The notes beneath the pieces were generated by a model. The model was not told where the DNA came from, did not search any database, and was given only the letters and a program-made list of their open reading frames with translations. A program made the translations under genes and the position numbers. Positions 40,598 to 49,867 of a DNA stretch of 64,000 bases are shown piece after piece; the first letter of the stretch is position 1; each line of letters begins with the position of its first letter. Source of the DNA: Cladocopium goreaui (lineage: Eukaryota > Sar > Dinophyceae > Suessiales > Symbiodiniaceae); the NCBI GenBank assembly GCA_947184155.2, contig CAMXCT020001429.1:89134-153133 (forward strand). The letters run 5' to 3'.

Positions 40598-41794
40598 ATG
40601 GCAGCTGCTTCTTTGGAGATCATCTTGAAGAAGGTGGAGCCTGCTTTGAGGTATCATATGGATGAAGCAGGTGTCTCTGCGGAAACGCAGAAGAAAGTGT
40701 ATGAACAAGGAATTGTCTCCTTGAGGACGTTTGCAGGCTTGGAAGAAGATCGCAAGGCTGTCCGCACAGTGTTGCAGTCAGACTTTGGTTTGGATCCAGC
40801 GGGAAATTTGGCTCTTCGCTCAGACGTTGCATTGTTGCTGTGCGTATGGGAAGGCGCACGTACCCAGTTGTCTGTGCAAGAGAAGAATCGCCAAGAGTCC
40901 AAGCTGGGCATGCAACAGCGCATTGTGCAGCCGTCGGATTATGCAACCATGCGCAGCGCTGTGGAAGCCAAGCATGGCAGACTGAAGGATCGTGAGGCCC
41001 CAAGCAAAGGCATGATAGCCTCCAAACTTGAGCAAGTGGAAGATGGGGCACCCATTGCCGAGGATCTCCGCGAAGTGACGTCTTTTGCAGATTCAGAAGT
41101 CGAGGCCTACAACGCGATCATCGATCCGTCGATGGGGTTCTTGCGGATTCGTCCAGGCAAGACGACCACGACACCGCCAAGCACTCCGGAAGAATTGCGG
41201 CTCCGCCACAGGCGCATTGGGCTAGCCTGGGATTTTGTAAAAGCGCGTCACACCACACGCGCTTGGTTGCCTACATCATCGGTCGACACGTTCCGCAAAT
41301 TGTCCGATTATGTTTTGGGTGCATCAGTCGCTGGTCTGCGCGCGGCTGACCAGCGAAGTCCCACGTGGTCTCTGGTCCTCACTTATGAGCTGGAATTGCG
41401 AAAGGCCGCTTATCGGTTTGTTCGGGATGGTGATTGTGCTGGCATCGATTCTGCAATCGAAAAGGCCATGGACAGTCCAAAGTTGTTGACAGAGCATTTT
41501 GTAGTACCTTTCACGCTGGGCAAATCATTTTCCCCTGCCAGCGGAAGCCCAGCACATGAAAAGGGCTTTGGAAAAGGCAAGCAGATGCCGTCCTGGGACA
41601 GGCAATGGGGCAAATCCTCTAAGACACCTGAAGGCAAGCCGATTTGTTTCAAGTTCCAGAAAGGGAGGTGCTCCGACAAGGCTTGTCGATTTGCACATGC
41701 GTGCCAGCATTGCTTCGGTCGCCATCCCTTCACGCAGTGCCGTTTCAAGAAGGAGGCTGGAAACGGGCGGGTGCCTGAGGAGGCGGCTTCTTGA
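40598..41794 (+). CDS. Gag-like protein of the inner element with CCCH-type finger
   Basis: The product is 398 residues from ATG 40598; the frame is open from 40559 without ATG. The body is helical and charged. The C-terminus carries ICFKFQKGRCSDKACRFAH, a C-x8-C-x4-C-x3-H type zinc finger, followed by ACQHCFGRHPFTQC, a second Cys/His motif. This is the expected position of nucleic-acid-binding fingers in Gag. It ends at TGA 41792-41794, followed by CTA. The next frame, coding RT, continues without a shift and starts its own ATG 13 bases later. Confidence 0.7.
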   Translation: MAAASLEIILKKVEPALRYHMDEAGVSAETQKKVYEQGIVSLRTFAGLEEDRKAVRTVLQSDFGLDPAGNLALRSDVALLLCVWEGARTQLSVQEKNRQESKLGMQQRIVQPSDYATMRSAVEAKHGRLKDREAPSKGMIASKLEQVEDGAPIAEDLREVTSFADSEVEAYNAIIDPSMGFLRIRPGKTTTTPPSTPEELRLRHRRIGLAWDFVKARHTTRAWLPTSSVDTFRKLSDYVLGASVAGLRAADQRSPTWSLVLTYELELRKAAYRFVRDGDCAGIDSAIEKAMDSPKLLTEHFVVPFTLGKSFSPASGSPAHEKGFGKGKQMPSWDRQWGKSSKTPEGKPICFKFQKGRCSDKACRFAHACQHCFGRHPFTQCRFKKEAGNGRVPEEAAS

Positions 41795-41797
41795 CTA
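41792..41797 (+). promoter_or_regulatory. candidate readthrough stop, TGA-CTA
   Basis: The single stop between Gag and the RT frame is TGA followed by CTA. UGA-CUA is the best-known efficient readthrough context in eukaryotes. The frame reads through cta tct gtg gct atg directly into the RT protein. Confidence 0.6.
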
Positions 41798-41806
41798 TCT
41801 GTGGCT

Positions 41807-44182
41807 ATGGCAGCGACGCCCCATGCGGCGCCTATGGTGGGGGTTCAGAGTGCGCGCTTGGGGCATGACAAGCGTAGCCGTGAGCTGGATGAGGACAAGG
41901 TCGAAGATTGGGCATGGGAGCGAACAGGTGAGCTTGCATGGCAAAAATGTGAGGTGGAGTGTCAGGAAATTAGTTCAGACGAAGACATTGACAAGGTTGC
42001 GAAGCCAAAGAAGGGTGCGGGCCTATGGGGTGATGGACCGCCGCTTGCTTCAAGACTGTTGGGAAAGAGGCAGGAGTTTGCAGATGGATTTGGCTTGTGT
42101 TCTGCAGGTCGTTGGGAGCCTCACAAACGACAGTGTGCCGCTAGCATGCCATGCTTAGGTTTTGCAGAGCAGATTGGTGTTGAATTGTTGAAAATTTTGC
42201 GGAGTCATTTAGACATGCGTGCTCTGGCGATGAAGCTTGCAGTGGGTCGTGTGCAATCTACGCCCTTTTCTGATGAGCTGATTAGTGCAGGTCGAGAGCT
42301 GCTTTTCACAGCATTAGAATTTGCAGGTTCTAAATTGCCGGTGCGCGAGAGGCAGGGGGGGCAACCCTTTTTCTTAGCGGCCATTGAAGAGTTCTTGCGA
42401 ATTTCGGGCGGCCCCGACAGCAGAGCGTTCTACACATCAAGCAACTCCTTTGCTAAAGGAGCGCGCGTGGGGCCAAATGCCAAACTGCCTCGCGTTCCTG
42501 CCGTATTTGAGAAGAAGATTAAGTGGAGACAATACAAAGAAGAAGAGAGTAGCCTAGACATGGAGAGAGATAACTATTTGTCAGCCCGTGATCATGCTCG
42601 ACTCGTTCAGAAGCAATTTGAAACTGAAGCTGCTATGGGTTGCATGATTGAGATGCCTTTGAGTGAAGCAAAGCCAAAATTTGGGGATCGGCTGGCCCTA
42701 GCGTCCTTAGGAGCGATAGGGAAGAAGGATGGATCGGTCCGTGTGATACATGACGGGACACATGGCGTTGGAGTGAATCCAGCCATTGTGGTCCGGGATC
42801 AGCTCCGCACACCAACTGCCGGTGATCTGCAAACTGTGTTGCAAGTACTACCAGGTGCGTGGTTCGGCTTGACAGGTGATGTGGCGCGAGCGCATCGGTT
42901 GGTGCGAGTTGCTGAAGAAGACTGGGGATTACAGGCGTGCAAGACAGACGTGCGCCCAGATCATATTTGGATTAATACTGTCGGAACATTCGGCATTGGG
43001 AGCGCGGCATACCATTGGAGTAGGCTCATGTCTGGGGTGGGTAGAGCTGCGTACTACCTGCTGGGGCAGAGCGAGCTATTCATTCTTGTTTACGTTGACG
43101 ATTTACTTTGGATCACGCGCGATAAAGTCGGAATTGAGAAGATTATCTTGACCATTTACTTCATGACCATTGTTGGCTTGCCGTTTGCATGGAAGAAGTT
43201 TCAAGGAGGTGTGGACCTGGCCTGGGTTGGTTTCGAGTTATGCTTGAAAGGAAGTAAGCTCGGCTTGTCGTTGGCGCGATCGCAATGGTTGGTTAAGTGG
43301 CTCAGTGACACAGCAGATTTGGGTCGAGTGCGTATTGCGGATATGTCTGCAGTATTGGGCCGTCTTTCTTTTGGCTTGACTGCGCTGGGACACTTGAGGC
43401 CGTTTTTGGGGCCAGTGTACGCATGGACGGCAGCAATGACGCGAAAGGTTATCACAGGCAACCTGCCAAAGGCGATCATCTTGATCTTTAAGTTCTTGGC
43501 AAAGGCCTTAGCAGACGGTGGGCGCCTGGCATCTGTGCCACCAGCCCCGGGAGACCAGGTGGAACTGTTTCGGACAGATGCCCGCGCAGAAGGAAATGAG
43601 ATTTGGATTGGCGGCTGGGCTATGGATAGCACGGAGACAAAATGCTGTAGATGGTTTTCTGAAAAATTGGATCACGTATCTGCGCCTTGGCTTTTTACTG
43701 CAGGTGAAAGCTACAGACAGATTGCATCGCTTGAGCTGCTAGCCTCGTTAGCTGCGGTTGTCGTCTTCGGGGTGCCAGTGCAAATGCGGGGCAGAATCCA
43801 TTGTTCGGCTGGGACCGACAACAAAGGAAATAGCCATGTGGTTGCAAGGTTGCTCACAACCAGATTCCCCCTTGCTGCGTTTTTGATGGAGCTGGCTATG
43901 CAGTTGCAAATGGTTGGCGCGAACCTCGAGTTGTACTGGCTGCCGCGGCTTCAAAACCAGGAAGCTGATGCGCTCACAAACAACGATCTGACTAGATTTG
44001 ATGAGCAGCTGCGGCAAAGGTTTGACTTGGCCTCATTCAAAGGACTGGTCTTGTCAGACATGCTAGCTTGCGGAACAGAGCTGTATGAAGAGATTAAGGT
44101 AGCGCGACAGCGAAAAGCAGTACAACATGCGCAACGTGGACGAAAGTCGGACGCGCTTAAAGTGGCGCAGCCCTGGGGTTGA
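41807..44182 (+). CDS. reverse transcriptase-RNase H of the inner element
   Basis: 791 residues from ATG 41807, or a C-terminal extension of Gag by readthrough. RT motifs: KKDGSVRVIHDGTHGVGVN, motif A GLTGDVARAHRL, motif B GTFGIGSAAYHWSRL, motif C LVYVDDLLWI (YVDD at 43091-43102). RNase H follows: FRTDARAEGNEIWIGGWA (Asp), SLELLASLAA (Glu), GTDNKGNSHVVARL (Asp) and NQEADALTNND (Asp). There is no aspartic protease and no DDE integrase, as in DIRS-type elements. The acidic N-terminal 140 residues are unrecognised. The frame is intact. Confidence 0.85.
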   Translation: MAATPHAAPMVGVQSARLGHDKRSRELDEDKVEDWAWERTGELAWQKCEVECQEISSDEDIDKVAKPKKGAGLWGDGPPLASRLLGKRQEFADGFGLCSAGRWEPHKRQCAASMPCLGFAEQIGVELLKILRSHLDMRALAMKLAVGRVQSTPFSDELISAGRELLFTALEFAGSKLPVRERQGGQPFFLAAIEEFLRISGGPDSRAFYTSSNSFAKGARVGPNAKLPRVPAVFEKKIKWRQYKEEESSLDMERDNYLSARDHARLVQKQFETEAAMGCMIEMPLSEAKPKFGDRLALASLGAIGKKDGSVRVIHDGTHGVGVNPAIVVRDQLRTPTAGDLQTVLQVLPGAWFGLTGDVARAHRLVRVAEEDWGLQACKTDVRPDHIWINTVGTFGIGSAAYHWSRLMSGVGRAAYYLLGQSELFILVYVDDLLWITRDKVGIEKIILTIYFMTIVGLPFAWKKFQGGVDLAWVGFELCLKGSKLGLSLARSQWLVKWLSDTADLGRVRIADMSAVLGRLSFGLTALGHLRPFLGPVYAWTAAMTRKVITGNLPKAIILIFKFLAKALADGGRLASVPPAPGDQVELFRTDARAEGNEIWIGGWAMDSTETKCCRWFSEKLDHVSAPWLFTAGESYRQIASLELLASLAAVVVFGVPVQMRGRIHCSAGTDNKGNSHVVARLLTTRFPLAAFLMELAMQLQMVGANLELYWLPRLQNQEADALTNNDLTRFDEQLRQRFDLASFKGLVLSDMLACGTELYEEIKVARQRKAVQHAQRGRKSDALKVAQPWG

Positions 44183-44240
44183 AAAAAGGGTGCGTGGGGG
44201 GCGTGCAGGATGATAGCCACGTCGCATGCTTTTCAAGTTG

Positions 44241-44623
44241 GGATTTAAGTTGTCAGCGGCGTGGCTGATAGAAGACATTTGACCGTGGTAGGCGGTTGTT
44301 GTTTCATGCTGCATGGATTTTGAGAATTTCTTGGGTGCAGTGTGTTTTTCCACCACACCGTAGGAAGAAAAGTTAGTGCGGACTCGATTGCGGTTCTGCA
44401 GGGTTTAATGGAAGAGTGAGCTGATGCATGGCAATTAAAGTTTGGTTTTGTCTGTTGTGGGGACTGGAGTGGATTTTGGGTGTGAACCTCTTACTGTACA
44501 GTTGTGTTTGAACTTCAGCAGAGTTAATAGGACCACAGTAAGGTAGGATCTCGGGAACCTCTGTCTGGAATGTTGTGTTTAAACTTTGGCGGGTTGATAG
44601 GACCAATGTGCGGTAGGATCCCG
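44241..44623 (+). repeat. inner element B1 repeat
   Basis: 383 bp, repeated at 45165-45547. It contains an internal duplication: two related ~60 bp units, each with ttgtgttt(g/a)aactt and ataggacca and ending near ggtaggatc (about 44500-44560 and 44572-44621). Confidence 0.9.
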
Positions 44624-45148
44624 CGGGTCGACACGCAGGGGCGAGTAGTGGGATTCGATAGCACCCTTATCGTTGAATGTTGCAGTAGGTGTAGTTGTCT
44701 TCGTTGTGGTGCTAACTTTACTTTGGGCAAAATAACTGGACGACCCGGGTTCGAATGTTCATCATGTTTCTGGATGCCTTACTTTTATGTGAACTTGGTC
44801 CACTTGATTGGTTGTGACTTGATCTCTGGGTGAGTCATGAGTTTCCATGATGTGCTTTGCGTGTGGACACACGGGACTACATTAGAGATAGGATCTCTGG
44901 CTGTTCATGTGGGTTTGCATGAAGTTTATCGCCTGTCATGTGGACACATGAGTTTCGATTTAGAGATGTGAGTCTCTTGCTTGTCATGTGAGATTAACAT
45001 GAATGTTTGGACCTGTCATGAGGATTCATGACAAGATTGCTAGCTGGCCACTAGCGGTTTGGGCGTAACGGTTTGGCTGCGCGTTTAGCGTAACGGATTG
45101 GTTGCGCGGAGGGCCGCGGCGTTGGTGATGTTCAGTGTTTCTTGAGCA
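44624..45148 (+). repeat. inner element A2 repeat
   Basis: Copy of A1 (37514-38038), joined directly to B1. One substitution noticed (ggtttggctgcg against ggtttggttgcg). Confidence 0.92.
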
Positions 45149-45164
45149 CCCACCCGCCCGCCCT

Positions 45165-45547
45165 GGATTTAAGTTGTCAGCGGCGTGGCTGATAGAAGAC
45201 GTTTGACCGTGGTAGGCGGTTGTTGTTTCATGCTGCATGGATTTTGAGAATTTCTTGGATGCAGTGTGTTTTTCCACCACACCGTAGGAAGAAAAGTTAG
45301 TGCGGACTCGATTGCGGTTCTGCAGGGTTTAATGGAAGAGTGAGCTGATGCATGGCAATTAAAGTTTTGTTTTGTCTGTTGTGGGGACTGGAGTGGATTT
45401 TGGGTGTGAACCTCTTACTGTACAGTTGTGTTTGAACTTCAGCAGAGTTAATAGGACCACAGTAAGGTAGGATCTCGGGAACCTCTGTCTGGAATGTTGT
45501 GTTTAAACTTTGGCGGGTTGATAGGACCAATGTGCGGTAGGATCCCC
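45165..45547 (+). repeat. inner element B2 repeat
   Basis: Copy of B1, separated from A2 by 16 bp of C-rich sequence. It ends ggtaggatccc at the insertion border. Confidence 0.92.
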
Positions 45548-47842
45548 CCTTTTGGGCCTTTCTACATCCTGCAGGAGTCACTGGCGCTGGCGTTCAAGAA
45601 GCTCTACCCAGGTGACTGGTTGGAAGGGCTTGCCATCCCATTTGTCGAGGATTTGGTGAACCAGCACCCGCTTGACCTGTACACTCGATGGAGGCACCAA
45701 CAGGGGCTTGACATGGAAGGCAGCTGGAACCCAGTTTTGGCAGCTCCTTCCGTGCGGCAGAAGATGCGGACAGCTGAGGGCCAGCAGGTGGGGGCCATCA
45801 ACCACAGGGCAGCGCTGGCACCCCTCTTGCCGTTCCATCTTCAACCAGACCAGCATTTTGAGCGAGCTTTGCAACTGAGTGTACAACCTTTGCCTACAGA
45901 AGGCCTTCCGGTGTTGGATGATGACCTTCGCTTTGCGGCTTCCTTCTCGAGCATGCCAGGAGTCGACCTGAGCAAGCTGAGAAAACGAGCCATGGGCCTT
46001 TTAGCCGAGATGATGAGGCGCTGGAGCAAGATCACGGAACATTTGAGGACCAAACAGACTGAGGCAATTCGGACGGCCACAGCACAAAGAGACATTGGCT
46101 TCACAGCCATCCTGTTGCTTTTAGCCAACTGGGGCGATGTGACGCTGCCGGCTGGCCTCTGCATGGGGCTCCCAGCGGTGGGATACGCACCCCCCTATGG
46201 CATTTTCCCAGAGCAGGAGGCATCCCGCTTGACACGGGAGGATGTACTTCGTGACTGGAGGACCCACAACAGGTGGATCCTGACTCGTTTGAGGCCTGGC
46301 AACGATGATGAATTCATGTTACAACAGAGCCTCAAGGATGCCGAGAAAGGCTTTTGCAGCTTGCCGATGGATGCAGAGGAACTGCATAGTTTGCTGGGTG
46401 CAGAGCCTTATCGTTTGATTCCTCGATGTGTGATCACACAATCCTCGGGGAAGCAACGGGTGATTGACGATGCCTATGTAGGCCTGCAGTCTGAGCGTTC
46501 CAGCGATGCCAATAAGCTCACCCTTTGCTCAGCCCTTCGACCGGCTCAGCATCTACAATATGCCTGCGCATATGGAGCCCTCCCCATCTGGGACACAGAA
46601 GAATGGGAATCGGGCGGTGAGGACTGGCCGGATGCTTACAGATTTTGCCCCATGAGCAAGGACGAATCTTTATGTTGCATTGTGGCCTTTTTCCATCATG
46701 AATGGCAGAAGCCTGCCTTTATGATTTACACTGGTTTGCTTTTTGGCCTTCCCTTGGCAGTCACGTCTTTCAATCGCTACAGTAGGCTGGTGGAAGCTTT
46801 GGCGCGTCGATTCACTTTCTGTTTGACCAGCTTGTATTTCGATGATGCTCATGTAACGGATAGAAAGTCTTGCAAAGGATCAGGTCAACGAGCCATGCAG
46901 TTTCTCAACAATCTTTTGGGCACACCCTTCTCAGCAGAGAAGTGCCAGAGGATGCAGCAATCAGGCACTTTCTTGGGGCTCGACCATGACTTCAGTCAAA
47001 TTCACACCCAAGGCACCATCCAATTCTGGGCCCGTGAACGCATCGAACAGAAGCTCCTTCACCTCATGAAGCACGCTGAGGATTCCAGCAGGCTTCAACC
47101 AGGAGTTGCAGCCAAGATCTATGGCGTGGCCAACTTCTTCGAGTTGGGAGTATGGGGGCGTATTGGTTGCGGAGGCTTAGCCCCAATCAAGCGCCGACAA
47201 CAGGAGCGTACCTCAGAGTTAACTGAGGAACTGCGTCGATGCTTCGATTTGTTGCGCGCTGTCATTGCTACCAAACCCTCCAGGACAATCGAGATTTGGC
47301 CACATGCAGGGCCACGCTTTCTTGCAGCCTCAGATGCAGCCTTGGAAATCCCAGGCCAAGGGACAGGCGGCTTCTTGGTCGTCTGGCATGATGGCTGCCT
47401 CGAGCAGCGGGAGGCCTTTGTGTCGATCATCCCCCCAGTGGTGTACAACCTCTGGGAGCCAGGAGACACCAAGATCGCCCAACTGGAGCTGTTACAGGTT
47501 CTCTATGCGCTCTTCACCCGTCCATCGACGTTTCGTGGCCGTAGAGGACTTTGGTTCATTGATAATACAGCGGCGCTGATGGCTCTGATTCGAGGTCGTT
47601 CAGATAATGCAGATTTAGAACATATGACTCGTCTGATTCATATCACTCTTTTTGCACTCCAAGCCTGGTTTTTCTGGGAGTGGATCCCTAGCAAGGCCAA
47701 CTGGTCCGACGAGATCAGTCGTGAGGGCCTCCAGGCTACATGGCACAAGCGCCATGGGTTCACCACGCATTTCGCAGTTTTCCCCTTCGAGCTGTGGTCT
47801 CTACCACTTCCTGCGTTTCTTCAGGTCGTGGAGTTTCTCTAA
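45548..47842 (+). CDS. Pol of outer element, 3' part: reverse transcriptase-RNase H
   Basis: Continues the frame interrupted at 37513 (764 codons here; the upstream part of the open frame, 45494-45547, belongs to inner B2). RT motifs: IPRCVITQSSGKQRVIDDA, motif A DAYRFCPMSKD, motif B GLPLAVTSFNRYSRL, motif C LYFDDAHVTD (YFDD at 46835-46846), and SGTFLGLDHD. RNase H-like motifs: FLAASDAALE, QLELLQVLYAL, FIDNTAALMALIRG and IPSKANWSDEISR. The layout parallels the inner element's polymerase but the two sequences differ strongly, so they are different families. The gene as a whole is broken by the inner insertion; no other defect was seen. Confidence 0.82.
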   Translation, partial: PFGPFYILQESLALAFKKLYPGDWLEGLAIPFVEDLVNQHPLDLYTRWRHQQGLDMEGSWNPVLAAPSVRQKMRTAEGQQVGAINHRAALAPLLPFHLQPDQHFERALQLSVQPLPTEGLPVLDDDLRFAASFSSMPGVDLSKLRKRAMGLLAEMMRRWSKITEHLRTKQTEAIRTATAQRDIGFTAILLLLANWGDVTLPAGLCMGLPAVGYAPPYGIFPEQEASRLTREDVLRDWRTHNRWILTRLRPGNDDEFMLQQSLKDAEKGFCSLPMDAEELHSLLGAEPYRLIPRCVITQSSGKQRVIDDAYVGLQSERSSDANKLTLCSALRPAQHLQYACAYGALPIWDTEEWESGGEDWPDAYRFCPMSKDESLCCIVAFFHHEWQKPAFMIYTGLLFGLPLAVTSFNRYSRLVEALARRFTFCLTSLYFDDAHVTDRKSCKGSGQRAMQFLNNLLGTPFSAEKCQRMQQSGTFLGLDHDFSQIHTQGTIQFWARERIEQKLLHLMKHAEDSSRLQPGVAAKIYGVANFFELGVWGRIGCGGLAPIKRRQQERTSELTEELRRCFDLLRAVIATKPSRTIEIWPHAGPRFLAASDAALEIPGQGTGGFLVVWHDGCLEQREAFVSIIPPVVYNLWEPGDTKIAQLELLQVLYALFTRPSTFRGRRGLWFIDNTAALMALIRGRSDNADLEHMTRLIHITLFALQAWFFWEWIPSKANWSDEISREGLQATWHKRHGFTTHFAVFPFELWSLPLPAFLQVVEFL

Positions 47843-47867
47843 GTGCTTTGGGAGGAATGAAGTGCAT

Positions 47868-48106
47868 TGGGAAAGATTCACCCTGTGTAGCCTCCTGGGT
47901 TGACAGGAGTGCGGAACAGGGAGTATGGATCTAACCAGTGCTGCTGTGTAGGAGGATACCTACACAGCTACCCAAAGCATTAATCCTGCTGGAGGCAGGT
48001 TGAGACCATACGAAGCGACAGGAAATAGGAAAAAGGATATGCGAGCGTGAACCTGGTGTGAACGAGTGTGTTTAACATCTATGCTTTACACCTCACATCT
48101 AATGTA
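47868..48106 (+). repeat. outer element B1 repeat, hairpin-rich
   Basis: 239 bp, repeated at 48335-48573. Hairpins at 47892-47909 (ctcctgggttgacaggag), 47944-47967 (nine-base stem, AGGATA loop) and 47985-47999 (cctgctggaggcagg). Confidence 0.9.
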
Positions 48107-48222
48107 TGTATGCATCGTGTTTGGCAGGCACTGGGTGTGCATTATCATTAGGGTGAGTGTGTAAGTTGATGAATCCATTTTGGCTCAAGTCTGAGCCAAA
48201 CTGGCTTCATCATTCTTCTTTT
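48102..48222 (+). repeat. outer element A2 repeat
   Basis: Copy of A1 (30378-30498), overlapping the end of B1 by the shared atgta. It is followed by about 112 bp of unique spacer (48223-48334) that also holds short inverted repeats. Confidence 0.9.
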
Positions 48223-48334
48223 CCCTCCCTTCCCTCCCTATGAGATAGGACTCCTGTGGAGTATCCTCTCTTGTAGGGGATCACATCATTGCGGATGTTG
48301 ATCTCTACGTGTCGTTGCACGACTGAGCACTAGG

Positions 48335-48573
48335 TGGGAAAGATTCACCCTGTGTAGCCTCCTGGGTTGACAGGAGTGCGGAACAGGGAGTATGGATCTA
48401 ACCAGTGCTGCTGTGTAGGAGGATACCTACACAGCTACCCAAAGCATTAATCCTGCTGGAGGCAGGTTGAGACCAGACGAAGCGACAGGAAATAGGAAAA
48501 AGGATATGCGGGCGTGAACCTGGTGTGAACGAGTGTGTTTAACATCTATGCTTTACACCTCACATCTAATGTA
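48335..48573 (+). repeat. outer element B2 repeat
   Basis: Copy of B1 with two differences noticed (accagacg/accatacg; gcgggcg/gcgagcg). It ends ctaatgta at the border with the minisatellite. Confidence 0.9.
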
Positions 48574-48935
48574 AACCTTGCAGAATTTGATGAGCACCAT
48601 GAGCATCTTGAAGAAATTGACGAACACCATGGAAACATCGGTGAAACATTGAGCAAATCAATGAACATCATTGAAAAATCGATAGAACAGAGGAAAACTC
48701 GATGAAGCATCAGGGAAACCATGGAGCAATCAATAAACATCCATGAAGACCATGGAACCATTGGTAAACACCCTGGATGAGAACGATAACGAAATCGATG
48801 GGGACCTTGCAAAACTTGATGACAACCATGGAAAAGTCATTGAAAATCAATGAACACCATTGAAACATCATTGACAACCACGGGAGAAATTGATGAGGAC
48901 CTTTGAAAGATCGATGACAATCATTGAGAAACGAA
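48574..48935. repeat. ATGAAAACCATGG-type minisatellite, right part
   Basis: Continues the unit type of 29505-30382. It ends with a phrase like gatgacaatcattgagaaa that also ends the block at 51650, so the outer element split one minisatellite. Confidence 0.8.
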
Positions 48936-49144
48936 GGTTACCGTTGCTAGATTGGAATATTAAGAAATCATTTAAAGAACAAATGAATCAATAGCAAAAA
49001 TATGCAGGCGTTTCACATCCCCAGAGAACACAATGACACCGGTGCCTAGTGCACTTTGGTGGCAAGGGGCTAGCTCAATTGTGTCAATGCACGTTCATGA
49101 TCAAAAGTTACAATGTGTTTAAGGTTACGCTTTGTATAAGTGCT

Positions 49145-49560
49145 GCACGGGTCCGCATAGTTCTGCATAGGTTTGCTTCTGCATAGTTCTGCATAAGTTC
49201 TGCATAGTTATGCAGATTTTTTTTGTTTTTTCAGTTTTTTGTTTTTTTTCTGCATAGTTCTGCATAGTTCTGCGCAAGTTCTGCATAGAATTCAAATCCT
49301 ATGCAGCTTATGGCAAGACCTTATGCAGCATATAACACTGCATAATACTTAGCTAAGTATTGGAAATTCTGCATAAAACTGCATACTATGCAGCTATGGC
49401 AAAACCCTTATGCAGAACTTATGCAGAACTATGCAGAACTATGCAGACATATGCAGAAAAAACAAAAAAAACAGAAACAAAAACTGCATAACTATGCAGA
49501 ACTATGCAGAACTTAGGCAGAACTATGCAGAACTATGCCGAACTTATGCGTACCTTTGGC
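49145..49560. repeat. foldback repeat built of gaactatgcag units
   Basis: The left arm (about 49145-49352) is made of ctgcatagtt units and the right arm (about 49353-49560) of aactatgcag units. Each arm contains a T/A-rich insert (49216-49250 against 49450-49490) in mirrored position. The centre is a perfect palindrome, aatacttagctaagtatt (49344-49361). It resembles a foldback or MITE-like element. Positions 48936-49144 and 49561-49860 show no gene. Confidence 0.8.
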
Positions 49561-49867
49561 GTATGGTGTTCCAAAGTTTCACTTTGCGCCAAAATCAAAC
49601 TACAACCGGCATGTTGTAAAGCGGTAGAGTTTCTTGGAGGTTTTTTGTTTTTTCTTGCTGTTCAGCCTGGCTATCCTGATTTAAAAACACAAATGATCTA
49701 CAGAAAAGAAGCTGAACAAATTTCATCACACAGCTCACCTGTTGAATCTTTTCACCAACTATAATTATATCGATTTGATTTACGAGTTCTACAGCCATTT
49801 CATGCCTGAGAGAAGTTTAATTCTGAGCTTGTTTGCATGAAATGCGGGAGGAGTTGGCACCTTTTTT

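Larger units (their letters stand above)
37514..45547 (+). mobile_element. inner DIRS-like retrotransposon with split direct repeats, 8,034 bp
   Basis: A1 37514-38038 and A2 44624-45148 are both 525 bp (one difference noticed). B1 44241-44623 and B2 45165-45547 are both 383 bp (about four differences noticed). The order is A1-ORFs-B1-A2-B2. It inserted into the outer element's pol gene: joining 37513 to 45548 gives ggc atg cct ttt ggg and restores one continuous frame, with no target duplication. The border is uncertain by one base because a G is shared. Genes: tyrosine recombinase, Gag and RT-RNase H. All are intact, and the near identity of the repeats suggests a recent insertion. Confidence 0.92.
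30378..48573 (+). mobile_element. outer DIRS-like retrotransposon with split direct repeats
   Basis: Ends: A1 30378-30498 at the left; B1 47868-48106, A2 48102-48222 and B2 48335-48573 at the right. A1 equals A2 (121 bp, no difference seen) and B1 equals B2 (239 bp, two differences seen). This A1-ORFs-B1-A2-B2 order is the split-direct-repeat arrangement of tyrosine-recombinase retrotransposons such as Ngaro and PAT. Genes in order: zinc-binding protein, tyrosine recombinase with phosphatase-like domain, Gag, and methyltransferase-DUF4326-RT-RNase H. Without the 8,034-bp insertion at 37514-45547 it is about 10.2 kb. It sits inside a minisatellite and no target duplication is evident; atgta is shared at both ends and at the B1/A2 joint. 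Confidence 0.88.

Noticed and set aside
41801-44182. Possible Bel/Gypsy-type LTR element
   Set aside because: No protease, no DDE integrase and no LTRs; tyrosine recombinase and split direct repeats instead.
44570-44833. 87-codon frame in the inner A2 repeat, also at the end of the outer pol frame (37514-37723)
   Set aside because: Fortuitous open stretch in the A repeat; the cysteines do not form a known motif and it is cut by repeat borders.
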